64,000 nucleotides of DNA from Oribacterium sp. P6A1 (GTDB lineage: Bacteria > Bacillota > Clostridia > Lachnospirales > Lachnospiraceae), in NCBI RefSeq assembly GCF_000702885.1, contig NZ_JNKO01000003.1, positions 62,001 to 126,000 on the forward strand, written 5' to 3'. Each line of letters opens with the position of its first letter. Within the stretch, counting starts at the first letter, position 1. Below are positions 5,955-14,300 of the stretch, in pieces. Below the pieces are notes generated by a model. The model did no database searches and had not been told where the DNA came from. It saw only the letters and a list, made by a program, of their open reading frames with translations. The translations under genes were made by a program, and so were the position numbers.

Positions 5955-7520
5955 TCAAGGTCGCTGTTTGTTCTCCCGCTCAAGAGTAAACCAGAAATCA
6001 ACTCCGGTTCTTGTGTTTTTTGCACCGCATTTCTGATGGTGGGCATCTACTATTGCCTTTACGATGCTGAGACCGAGGCCGCTTCCGCCGTAGCTTCTTG
6101 TGTGCGCCTTGTCCACCTTGAAGAATTTTTCCCAGATTTTTTTGAGGTCCTCCTCCGGTATGGGCTTTCCGGTATTTGTCACATGGATGGAAACAATGTC
6201 ATTTTGCTCACGCTGTGAGTATATGCTTATATTGTTAGGCTGTTCAAGATGATGAAGAGCGTTGTTAAGGTAGTTTGTGATTATCTGCTCCACCTTGAAT
6301 TCATCTGCCCAGACCATGGTGCCTTCGGGAATGTCTACCTCTACGTGGGCATCCTGTTGTTTTATGAGTATATCCGATTTGGTGATTACACCGTTCACTA
6401 CCTTTGATATGTCAAACAGAGCAAAGTCAGGAAGATCCTTACCCTGCTCTATAGAGCTCAGGTTCATAAGCTCATGTACAAGGGTGTTCATTCTTTTGGC
6501 TTCGTCCACGATGACTCCGCAGTAGTAGGCTCTGGATTCCGGATCGTCGGCGAGACCTTCATTGAGACCCTCGGCATAACCCTGAATGAGAGCTATGGGT
6601 GTTTTAAGCTCGTGGGAGACATTGGCAACGAACTCCTGCTGGCGTTCTGCGTATCTGGTTTTGTTTTCTATATCGGACTGGAGCTCGTTGTTGGCGGTCT
6701 TGAGATCTGCAATGGACTTACGGAGACGCTCCGACAGGGTATTCATGGAGTTGCCGAGGACTCCTATCTCATCAACGGAATCACCGGTGTATCTTGCATT
6801 GAAATCAAGGGCGGAAATTTTCTCACTGATCCGCGCCAGCTGGTTTATGGGCTTCGTTATCTCACGGCTCATGAAATAAACGATTATGGAGCCACCCATC
6901 ATGGCAAAGATACCTATGAAAAGAAGGAAACGGTTAAAGAACCCTACGGATTCCTTGAGGCTTGATACAGGCATGGACATGATGAAGCAGGTGGTATTGT
7001 CGGAAAAATAGCCCCAGCTCTCCAGATAAGTGCTTTTGGAAATGTTGTCGGAGGTCTTCTCTATGGAATAGTTTTCAAAGCTTTTTACAATTTCCGCAGT
7101 GGAGTATGCCCTGTTTCCGAAGATATACTGATTGAGCTTTCTGGACTGGAAATTCAGGTCTCCGAAGGTGGAGAAAATGGTGTCGGTTTTGGTGTCCAGG
7201 ATCAGTACGTTGATGTTGTAGGTCTCAGACAGTGTCTTCAGATAACTGGTGCCCTGAGTTTCGGTGCTTGGATCCGAGGTGTCATAGTTCAGGGGGAAAA
7301 GGGATGACAATGTCTGATCGTTCTTTGTAACCGTATCGATCATGCGGTCCAGTGTCTCATAGGCATTTTGCAGAGTGGTGATCTTTTCTTTCGTGTAATA
7401 ACGCTCCAAAAGGAAGGTGTTCACCAGAAGTATGGCTGCAAGTATGGCTGCGATGATGCAGATAAAGATGCAGGTATATCGCCATTTTATGCTTTTTTTA
7501 AGAATGGAAGGCTGTTTCAT
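5955..7520 (-). CDS. Sensor histidine kinase (HAMP-HisKA-HATPase)
   Basis: 521 residues. Membrane helices at about 14-36 and 196-217 flank an extracellular sensor (37-195). HAMP follows (about 218-270), then a coiled segment, the HisKA box FVANVSHELKTPIALIQGYAEG with phospho-acceptor His303, and HATPase_c with NYLNNALHH, a FFKVDKAH F-box and SYGGSGLGLSIV G-box. It autophosphorylates and passes phosphate to a response regulator, most likely the OmpR-type protein encoded just upstream (7790-8461). A terminator and about 270 bp separate the two genes, so the kinase may be expressed separately. The signal is unknown. Confidence 0.93.
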   Translation of the reverse strand: MKQPSILKKSIKWRYTCIFICIIAAILAAILLVNTFLLERYYTKEKITTLQNAYETLDRMIDTVTKNDQTLSSLFPLNYDTSDPSTETQGTSYLKTLSETYNINVLILDTKTDTIFSTFGDLNFQSRKLNQYIFGNRAYSTAEIVKSFENYSIEKTSDNISKSTYLESWGYFSDNTTCFIMSMPVSSLKESVGFFNRFLLFIGIFAMMGGSIIVYFMSREITKPINQLARISEKISALDFNARYTGDSVDEIGVLGNSMNTLSERLRKSIADLKTANNELQSDIENKTRYAERQQEFVANVSHELKTPIALIQGYAEGLNEGLADDPESRAYYCGVIVDEAKRMNTLVHELMNLSSIEQGKDLPDFALFDISKVVNGVITKSDILIKQQDAHVEVDIPEGTMVWADEFKVEQIITNYLNNALHHLEQPNNISIYSQREQNDIVSIHVTNTGKPIPEEDLKKIWEKFFKVDKAHTRSYGGSGLGLSIVKAIVDAHHQKCGAKNTRTGVDFWFTLERENKQRP

Positions 7521-7720
7521 GATTCTATATCCTCTTCTGTCCGTATTTACTTCTCTGTAAAATCAGGAGGTTTCTTCGATGATTTCAAGATTTATAATTC
7601 CAGTCAGAGTCAATAAACGGACTTTCGTATGTTATTCTATCATACTCTTACTTTGGGGATTTTCTGTGAATTCATCAGCAGCCTTAATGTTTTTCTTATA
7701 ACTTCTGCCTTATCATAAAA

Positions 7721-7744
7721 ACCGCTTCCCTTTCAGGAAGCGGT
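7721..7744. terminator. Terminator of the response-regulator gene
   Basis: The stem ACCGCTTCC/GGAAGCGGT is flanked by A5 and T5 runs. On the minus strand it is followed by T5, ATGATAAGGCAG and a possible degenerate copy (about 7675-7716) of the family 2 element. The rest of the gap to the kinase gene shows nothing else I can support. Confidence 0.85.
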
Positions 7745-7789
7745 AAAAAGAGCATATTCAACTGTATTGAAATTACATGTTATACAGCC

Positions 7790-8461
7790 TCAGGCTTCGA
7801 ATTTGTATCCCATTCCCCAGACGGTTTTTATGTAATCTCCCTTTGTGCCTAGCTTTGCGCGAAGCTTCTTCACATGGGTGTCGATGGTTCTGGCATCACC
7901 GAAATAGTCGTAGTTCCAGACATTGTTCAGTATTTTCTCACGGGAAAGAGCTATGCCCTTGTTCTCGATGAAATATATGAGAAGCTCGTACTCCTTGAAG
8001 CTTAGCTCAACTTCAGCTCCGTCGATCTTTACGGAATGGGCGGACTTGTCAACCTCTATGCCGCCGATGTTTATGACATCTTCCTGATTCATGCCGGAGC
8101 GGCGAAGGATGGCTTCCACTCTCGCCACAAGAATCTTCGGGGAGAATGGCTTGGAGATATATTCGTCCGCGCCGTATTCAAAGCCCTTGAGCTCATCCTG
8201 CTCCTCGGAACGGGCGGTGAGCATGATGACAGGAACCTTGCTGTGTTCTCTTATGGTCTTCAGCACATCCCATCCGTTCATTTTCGGCATCATCACATCA
8301 AGGATGATAAGGGCAATGTCTTTGTCCGAGAAGAATCTGTCAACGGCCTCATCGCCGTCACCCGCTTCTATCACATCAAAATCCTTCAGCTTTAAAAAAT
8401 CGGAAATAAGCTTCCGCATACGTTCTTCGTCATCAACAACCAGTACCTTTAATCGTTCCAT
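7790..8461 (-). CDS. OmpR/PhoB-family response regulator
   Basis: 223 residues: receiver domain 1-115 (acidic pair D10-D11, phospho-acceptor D55 in LIILDVMMPK, Thr in MLTAR, Lys in YISKPF), then a winged-helix DNA-binding domain (about 128-222, ending RAKLGTKGDYIKTVWGMGYKF). It acts as a transcription factor for the kinase at 5955-7520. It starts 11 bp after the helicase gene, so it may be the last gene of a hflK-hflC-helicase-regulator transcript. A strong terminator follows it. Confidence 0.95.
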   Translation of the reverse strand: MERLKVLVVDDEERMRKLISDFLKLKDFDVIEAGDGDEAVDRFFSDKDIALIILDVMMPKMNGWDVLKTIREHSKVPVIMLTARSEEQDELKGFEYGADEYISKPFSPKILVARVEAILRRSGMNQEDVINIGGIEVDKSAHSVKIDGAEVELSFKEYELLIYFIENKGIALSREKILNNVWNYDYFGDARTIDTHVKKLRAKLGTKGDYIKTVWGMGYKFEA

Positions 8462-8472
8462 AAATGTCCCTC

Positions 8473-10380
8473 TTATTTCTCTTTAAGCCCTTCCAGTATG
8501 AACCTGCTTGGACTGCAATGCTTACTATATCTTTGTTCTGTGAAGTAAATGTGAAATTCTTTTCTCGCTCTTGTGAGAGCCACATAAAAGGCTCTGCGTT
8601 CTTCTTCCAGGTCTTCGGGAGTTACCGCCTTACTGTAGGGGACGATTCCCTCATTTATGTCAACAAGATGGACTATGTCGAATTCAAGCCCCTTGCTGCT
8701 GTGGAAGGTCATGAGCCGGAGTCCGTCGGCTGCTTCGGATTTATCGTTTTTTAGATCTTCGCCATAGGATTCCACGTAATGCAGCCACTCCTTTTTATCC
8801 GGGAATGATTTTGCGCTTTCTTCCATCTCATCCATTATATCATGCAGCTTTTTGATGTTTACATGATTTTCTTTACTGTAATCTTCAAGATAACTTTCAT
8901 ATCCCATCCTTTTTCTGATGTAAATCATGGCTGCAAAGGTGGGGAGTTTTCTGATGGTCCGGAGATCTTGAAGAAACAAATCTATAGTGTTTTGCATCTT
9001 TAAGGACCGGCTGTAGTATTTTTTCAGCTTTTCAAAACTCATGTCTCTTTCGGACACTGCAGTTCTTGATATGTATCGCAGGGGCTTATTCATTATACGG
9101 AGAAAATCAGCCCGGGTACCCATATTTTCAGAAAGTCTGATGTAGGATATGATGTCTTCTGCTGTACTGCTTTCGTAGATATTTTTGACCTTGTTTTTAA
9201 GGACGAATGGTATCTCCATGCGGTTAAGTTCTGAAAGAAGGGGCCGGATGATGGTTTCTGTACGAAAAAGTATGGCGATTTCCTTAAGGGGAACTCCGGA
9301 GTTAAGTTCCTTTTTTATATTTCTTAGGACCTGAGCGTACTCAGAAGCTGTGGTGTCGGATCTGTAGTACAGTGTCACAGCCCCGGGCCCCTTTGCGGCT
9401 TTTATATCCTTTGGGAAACGCTGTTTATTGTGACTTACCACATTCCTCGCAAAGCTTACTATCTCTGATTGTGAGCGATAATTGTTTGAGAGAAGTATAC
9501 GTCTTGCCTTTGGGTAATCCTTTTCAAAGCCAAGCATGATGGAGGGCTCAGCTCCTCTGAATCGATATATGGACTGGTCATCATCCCCTACTATGAAAAG
9601 GTTGTTTTCGGGTTCAGCCAGCATTCTTATGATACTGTACTGAACGGGGTTTATATCCTGAAATTCATCCACCAGTATAAAGCTGAATTTACTTTGCCAA
9701 AGCTTTTTTTCCTCCGGTTCATTTACAAACAGTTTATGGCATAACAACAGCATATCATCGAAATCCAGCAGTCTTTGGGCCTTTAGTTCACTCTGATATG
9801 AAGATAGAATCCTTAGAAATTTATCGTTGTCTATAAGCTTTGACCGGAAAGAGGAGCTCTCCTCTCCCATTGATTTATACTTTGAGATTTCAGACAGAAA
9901 AAGCCGGAAGAAATCCGTATCATAGGAACTGTCAATTTGCTCTCTTGATGTAAGCTCACGTAGAAGCAGGGTTTTGTTCCTGTCTGTAATAATGTTTTTG
10001 AAGGAAAGATTGTAGCGAAGACGCAGTATGTAGAAAAAGATGGAATGAAATGTGCCGAAGGTGACCTGACTTCCGGATTCTTCTGACACAGATCTTTCAG
10101 AAAGAGATCCTGCAGCTGAAATTATTGGAACTCCGGAGGTGTTTTTTTGGCTTTTTCGGGGATTTTCCGTAAGCAGTTTTTTAAATCTTGCCTCCATTTC
10201 AGTGGCGGCATCTTTTGTAAATGTTATGACGAGAATTTTATCCGGTGGGACACCTAGGGACAGGAGATGCATTATCCTGTGGGTAATGACGGTGGTTTTT
10301 CCGGAACCAGGTCCGGCCAGCACCAGTGCAGGACCGTTTACATGTTGAATCGCAGCAATTTGTTCATTAGAAAAGCTCAT
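8473..10380 (-). CDS. UvrD/Rep-family ATP-dependent DNA helicase
   Basis: 635 residues, SF1A helicase. Motifs in order: Q motif NEQIAAI (5-11), Walker A AGPGSGKTT (22-30), Ia TFTKDAATEME, II LVDEFQDIN, III VGDDDQSIYRFRGA, IV NNYRSQSEIV, V TFHSSKGLEFDIVHLVD, VI FYVALTRARK. It is somewhat shorter than PcrA/UvrD (about 720-750) and lacks the long C-terminal tail, so it may be a paralogue rather than the housekeeping PcrA. It unwinds DNA 3' to 5' during repair. No clear ribosome binding site precedes ATG 10380. A 14-bp palindrome lies in the gap behind hflC. Confidence 0.92.
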   Translation of the reverse strand: MSFSNEQIAAIQHVNGPALVLAGPGSGKTTVITHRIMHLLSLGVPPDKILVITFTKDAATEMEARFKKLLTENPRKSQKNTSGVPIISAAGSLSERSVSEESGSQVTFGTFHSIFFYILRLRYNLSFKNIITDRNKTLLLRELTSREQIDSSYDTDFFRLFLSEISKYKSMGEESSSFRSKLIDNDKFLRILSSYQSELKAQRLLDFDDMLLLCHKLFVNEPEEKKLWQSKFSFILVDEFQDINPVQYSIIRMLAEPENNLFIVGDDDQSIYRFRGAEPSIMLGFEKDYPKARRILLSNNYRSQSEIVSFARNVVSHNKQRFPKDIKAAKGPGAVTLYYRSDTTASEYAQVLRNIKKELNSGVPLKEIAILFRTETIIRPLLSELNRMEIPFVLKNKVKNIYESSTAEDIISYIRLSENMGTRADFLRIMNKPLRYISRTAVSERDMSFEKLKKYYSRSLKMQNTIDLFLQDLRTIRKLPTFAAMIYIRKRMGYESYLEDYSKENHVNIKKLHDIMDEMEESAKSFPDKKEWLHYVESYGEDLKNDKSEAADGLRLMTFHSSKGLEFDIVHLVDINEGIVPYSKAVTPEDLEEERRAFYVALTRARKEFHIYFTEQRYSKHCSPSRFILEGLKEK

Positions 10381-10417
10381 GGCACAAGTGTACCACGAGC
10401 TTTGAAAACTTCATATA

Positions 10418-10431
10418 GTCTGAATTCAGAC
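10418..10431. other. 14-bp perfect palindrome between hflC and the helicase gene
   Basis: GTCTGAATTCAGAC is a perfect palindrome, and four more flanking positions pair with one mismatch. There is no T-run, so it is more like a protein-binding site or a processing hairpin than a terminator. Confidence 0.4.
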
Positions 10432-10442
10432 CATATGGACTA

Positions 10443-11333
10443 TCAGTTCAGTCCTGTTCCATACAGTATCTTTGCGATTTCTGAATCCTTATCCAGAATG
10501 ATGGTCTTGTCGCCTCTTCCCTTCATGGAATTCTTCAGGGCATCGAGGGAACGGATGTAGTTGTAGAATTCCGCCTTATCAGTTGTGTTGTAGGCTTCTG
10601 AAAGGGTCTTCATGTACTCTGCCTCACCTTCAGCCTCTGTGATGGCTGCCTGTTTTTCGGCCTCGGCCTCCATGATGGTTACCTGACGGTTGGTGTCGTT
10701 CCTTATCTTCTGGGCCTGGCTGTCACCCTGAGCCTTGTAGGAAGCCGCTATATTCTGTCTTTCGGAAATCATACGCTCATATACGGCGTCCTTGTTATCA
10801 TCCGGAAGGTCCAGAGCCTTTATCTTGGCCTGATAAATGGTGATTCCGTATCCGCCGATATCAGAGTTGGAATCCTCTGTAATGAGCTTTGTAAGCTGCT
10901 CGCCTCTTGCGGCGATAACTTCGTCCTGGGACATGGATGAAAGGATGTTCTTTGTGGCATTGTAAACCGCAACTCCCACACGGTCCTCTGCGCTTCTGGT
11001 GGAAGCATTAAGGGTCTGGGTGAACTTGACTGGATCAGTGACCTTCCAGAGTATGAAGTCATCGGCAATCATGGACTTTTTGTCCTTAGTGATGACGTCC
11101 GAGGGCTGAATGTCATAGATCTGAAGATCCTTCGGAATGAATCTCACTGTCTCAAAAAACGGAAGCTTACTGTAAAAACCTGCCTCACTGTTTACTCTTG
11201 TGATTCGTCCGAGATGCATAACTACGCCGTATTCGTTGGGGGCTACGGTGTAAAAGAAGGAACTTGAGATCATCAGGAAAAATACCAGTACTGCAACAGC
11301 TATTACCCTTACCAATGTGAATTTATTTTTCAT
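10443..11333 (-). CDS. hflC: HflC-like SPFH-domain membrane protein
   Basis: 296 residues: one N-terminal membrane helix (about 9-28), then an SPFH/prohibitin domain starting YTVAPNEYGVVMHLGRI. An Ala/Glu-rich coiled coil (about 185-250, including EAEAEKQAAITEAEGEAEY) follows. HflC and HflK assemble into a ring around the FtsH protease and modulate membrane-protein quality control. The start ATG overlaps the hflK stop by 4 bp (ATGA), indicating translational coupling and heteromer formation. Confidence 0.93.
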   Translation of the reverse strand: MKNKFTLVRVIAVAVLVFFLMISSSFFYTVAPNEYGVVMHLGRITRVNSEAGFYSKLPFFETVRFIPKDLQIYDIQPSDVITKDKKSMIADDFILWKVTDPVKFTQTLNASTRSAEDRVGVAVYNATKNILSSMSQDEVIAARGEQLTKLITEDSNSDIGGYGITIYQAKIKALDLPDDNKDAVYERMISERQNIAASYKAQGDSQAQKIRNDTNRQVTIMEAEAEKQAAITEAEGEAEYMKTLSEAYNTTDKAEFYNYIRSLDALKNSMKGRGDKTIILDKDSEIAKILYGTGLN

Positions 11334-12427
11334 GAGTTTGATTCCTCCTCTGTTGTTTCGTTCTCCGGGGTCGCGGTCTCAGTGTGTGAGGAAGTGCCTG
11401 GAAGCACTGCTGATGAACCTGAGGTTTCGCTTACGAAGCTTTCAAGAGGAAGCATGGTCTGTGTGCCTCCGTCATCTATGATGACCTTGAGATCAGGAAG
11501 GATGTCTTCCATTGCCTCATAGAACATACGCTGCTTAGTGATAAGGGGGTTAAGTCTGTACTGCTCGTACATGGCATTGAAACGGGCAACCTGACCCTCT
11601 GCCTCTGCTATACGGGCTTCCTTCTTTGCCTCTGCCGCTTTTACGATCTTATCGGCATTGGCTTCTGCTGCAGGAAGCTGCTCTGATTTGTACTTGTTGG
11701 CGTTGTTGATAGAGGTTTCTGATCCCTGCTTTGCATTTTCAACTGCTTTAAATGCGGACATGACTTCCTTGGTAGGAGGTTCAACGTCCTGGATGGAGAC
11801 ATTGACAACCTCAAGACCTATATCCGCATTTGTAAGGGCGCTTACCAGTGAATCACGAACATCTGACTGTACCTTGTTCTTGCTGGTTGTCATAACATCA
11901 TCAACATTGTAGTTTGAAACAACCGTACGGATGGCTGCCTGGGCAAGATTCTCAAGGATGTCTTCCGGATTTCTGGAATTATAGAGATAGCTTACCGGAT
12001 CGGAAACTCTGTACTCGATGTAAAAGTCGGTGTTTACGAAATTGAAATCCGAAGTGATCATGAGGGACTGTTCAGGGATATTCTCTGCATAACCGCTCTC
12101 TCCGTAGGACTCGTTTGTAATATAACCGATAGGGATACCGTAGGTGGTGGTTCTTACCTTCTGAACGGTATCGATAAGGGGAATTTTAAAGTACATTCCG
12201 GCTGTCTTGACATCATGGACCTTGCCGAGTCTCGTTACAACAGCCTGTTCCTGCTCCGATACTCTGTACAGTCCGGAATTGACAACAACTAAGCCCCCCA
12301 CAAGAACTGCACCCGCAAGTACGAATTTTAGGACTTTTCCCAAACCGGCTTTAGCCTTATCGGGATCCGGCATTTCAAAATGCGGCATCTCGGGCTGAGA
12401 ACCGTTTGTATCTTTTTTGTTTCTCAT
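11330..12427 (-). CDS. hflK: HflK-like SPFH-domain membrane protein
   Basis: 365 residues: a polar N-terminus, a membrane helix at about 33-52, an SPFH domain from YRVSEQEQAVVTRLGKV, a coiled coil rich in Ala/Glu (about 225-290), and a disordered Ser/Thr/Glu-rich tail. It is the HflK partner of the downstream HflC, forming the FtsH-associated complex. The start ATG 12427 has AGGAG. A promoter is visible at 12466-12494. Confidence 0.93.
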   Translation of the reverse strand: MRNKKDTNGSQPEMPHFEMPDPDKAKAGLGKVLKFVLAGAVLVGGLVVVNSGLYRVSEQEQAVVTRLGKVHDVKTAGMYFKIPLIDTVQKVRTTTYGIPIGYITNESYGESGYAENIPEQSLMITSDFNFVNTDFYIEYRVSDPVSYLYNSRNPEDILENLAQAAIRTVVSNYNVDDVMTTSKNKVQSDVRDSLVSALTNADIGLEVVNVSIQDVEPPTKEVMSAFKAVENAKQGSETSINNANKYKSEQLPAAEANADKIVKAAEAKKEARIAEAEGQVARFNAMYEQYRLNPLITKQRMFYEAMEDILPDLKVIIDDGGTQTMLPLESFVSETSGSSAVLPGTSSHTETATPENETTEEESNS

Positions 12428-12465
12428 TAACTACTCCTTCTCTGATAAAAAAATGATTTGAATTA

Positions 12466-12494
12466 ATGATAGCATACTTAAATTTGTTTAAGAA
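12466..12494 (-). promoter_or_regulatory. Promoter of hflK-hflC
   Basis: -35 TTCTTA (12489-12494), 17-bp spacer, extended -10 TGCTATCAT (box 12466-12471) on the minus strand. Confidence 0.6.
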
Positions 12495-12619
12495 TAGCAG
12501 TAATTTAAACACAAGATAATTGTAAAATATTGGCGGGTGACCTTGGCAATCTGTATCAATACCCGGGGAGTCTGCCGGGAGCCATGGGATACTTATATGG
12601 AATGCCGGTAAATCAAAGA

Positions 12620-12710
12620 AAAGCAGTCAACCGCTGTATGAGGTGACCCCAAAGAGTCAGACTGATTTGGTCTGACTTTCTGGGGCGTGGTACAGAAGTT
12701 GACTGCTTTA
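12620..12710 (-). terminator. Nested long hairpin downstream of gltX
   Basis: The outer stem AAAGCAGTCAAC/GTTGACTGCTTT (arms 12620-12631 and 12699-12710) encloses a second stem CCCCA-AGTCAGAC/GTCTGACT-TGGGG. TTTTCTTT follows on the minus strand. It most likely terminates gltX. The double palindrome is larger than a terminator needs. The remaining gap to hflK (12495-12619) holds a weak ATAAG-GTATC...GATAC structure and no gene. Confidence 0.65.
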
Positions 12711-12737
12711 TAACTATTTAAATCTGTAGTGAATTTA

Positions 12738-14186
12738 TCAGCCCTGAAGCTTTGCGATTCCGGCCTCAAGTCTCTTGATGGACTCTTCCTTGCCGAGAAC
12801 CTCCATGATCTCTGTAGCGCCTGCAGGTGTCATCTGCTTACCTGAAAGTGCGATACGGATAGGCCACATTACGAATCCTGTCTTAAGCTCCTTCTTTGTG
12901 CCGTACTCTGAAAGGAGTGCGAAAAGAGCGTCGTTTGAGTAGTCCTCCTGCTCCTTGAGAAGAGGAAGAACATCCTTAAGAAGTTCAAGGGAGTTCTCAA
13001 GGTTTGTCTTTGACTTCTTGTTTACATAGAGTGAGTTGTCATACTCCGGTACTTCCTCAAAGAATGAGATCATATCGTTGATATCCGGGAATATCTCAAT
13101 ACGTGTCTTAACCATGTTTGCTATGTGCTTGAAGTCAAGAGGCTTCCTGATGGTATTCTCGATGAAAGGAAGGGCTCTCTCATAGAACTTGTCAAAGTCC
13201 ATAGCCTTGATGTACTCGCCGTTCATCCAGCGAAGCTTGCCCATATCAAAAACCGCAGGGCTCTTTGATATACGTGTGTAATCAAATTTACGGATGAGAT
13301 CCTGAAGGGACATGATCTCTTCATTGTCATCAGGTGACCAGCCGAGAAGAGCTACGAAGTTTACAACAGCTTCAGCAACGAATCCCTGATCGATGAGATC
13401 CTCAAATGATGAATGTCCTGAACGCTTTGAAAGCTTCTTGTGGTTCTCATCTGTGATGAGCGGACAGTGAATGTACTTCGGAATCTCCCATCCGTAAGCG
13501 TCATAGAGACGGTTGTACTTGGGGCTGGAGCTCAGATACTCGTTTCCGCGGACAACGTGGGTGATGCCCATAAGATGATCGTCGATAACATTGGCAAAAT
13601 TGTATGTAGGGAATCCGTCAGACTTGATAAGTACCATGTCGTCAAGCTCTGAGTTATCTACAGTAACATCTCCGTAAAGCTCGTCATGGAAAGTTGTGGT
13701 TCCCTCTGTGGGATTGTTCTGACGGATAACGTATGGCTTGCCTGCTTTTAAGTTCTCTTCTATCTCTTCCTTTGAAAGGCTGAGACAATGCTTATCATAG
13801 TGCATGATCTCTTCGCCGTTCACAGTTGTCTTGAGAGACTCGAGGCGCTCCTTTGTACAGAAGCAGTAATAAGCCTTACCCTCGTCTACGAGTTGCTTTG
13901 CGTACTGCATATAAACACCGGAGCTTACACGCTCTGACTGAACATATGGTCCGCAGTTGCCCGGTTTATCAGGAGATTCATCGGGAATGAGACCTGTATC
14001 ATCAAGAGTTCTGTTGATGAGGTCTACCGCACCTTCAACAAGACGCTCCTGATCTGTATCCTCGATTCTTAAAAGGAAATCGCCGTCCTCATGCTTCGAA
14101 ATAAGGTAGGCATACAGTGCAGTTCTTAAGTTACCAACATGCATTCTTCCGGTTGGTGACGGAGCGTATCGTGTTCTGATCTTCAT
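12738..14186 (-). CDS. gltX: Glutamyl-tRNA synthetase
   Basis: 482 residues, class I synthetase. The HIGH motif is in [18 protein letters not shown] (residues 7-24) and KMSKS appears as KKLSKRSG (about residue 250). The connective region carries GLIP and [10 protein letters not shown], typical of bacterial GluRS, which often also charges tRNA-Gln in Firmicutes. It catalyses ATP-dependent charging of tRNA-Glu in the cytoplasm. ATG 14186 has AGGAG 7 bp upstream. It follows pnp, separated by a modest terminator-like hairpin. Confidence 0.97.
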   Translation of the reverse strand: MKIRTRYAPSPTGRMHVGNLRTALYAYLISKHEDGDFLLRIEDTDQERLVEGAVDLINRTLDDTGLIPDESPDKPGNCGPYVQSERVSSGVYMQYAKQLVDEGKAYYCFCTKERLESLKTTVNGEEIMHYDKHCLSLSKEEIEENLKAGKPYVIRQNNPTEGTTTFHDELYGDVTVDNSELDDMVLIKSDGFPTYNFANVIDDHLMGITHVVRGNEYLSSSPKYNRLYDAYGWEIPKYIHCPLITDENHKKLSKRSGHSSFEDLIDQGFVAEAVVNFVALLGWSPDDNEEIMSLQDLIRKFDYTRISKSPAVFDMGKLRWMNGEYIKAMDFDKFYERALPFIENTIRKPLDFKHIANMVKTRIEIFPDINDMISFFEEVPEYDNSLYVNKKSKTNLENSLELLKDVLPLLKEQEDYSNDALFALLSEYGTKKELKTGFVMWPIRIALSGKQMTPAGATEIMEVLGKEESIKRLEAGIAKLQG

Positions 14187-14209
14187 TTTGTTCTCCTAAA
14201 TGTAAAGAA

Positions 14210-14227
14210 GGGACTGTTGCCAGTCCC
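14210..14227 (-). terminator. Terminator-like hairpin between pnp and gltX
   Basis: The stem GGGACTG/CAGTCCC (14210-14216 with 14221-14227) is followed by TTCTTT on the minus strand. The T-tract is weak, so readthrough from pnp into gltX is likely. Confidence 0.6.
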
Positions 14228-14300
14228 CGCTCTTAGATTTATTAATGCATCGGGAATGACATTATCATGAAATTACCGATGCTGATGTTTTGAAACTATC

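Noticed and set aside
12495-12619. Fifth full copy of the three-hairpin element between gltX and hflK
   Set aside because: ATAAG and a GTATC/GATAC stem are present, but the AAC-G-GAATC box and third hairpin are not convincing.
14187-14300. T-box leader for gltX
   Set aside because: There is no specifier loop or T-box consensus (UGGNACC); only a simple hairpin is present.
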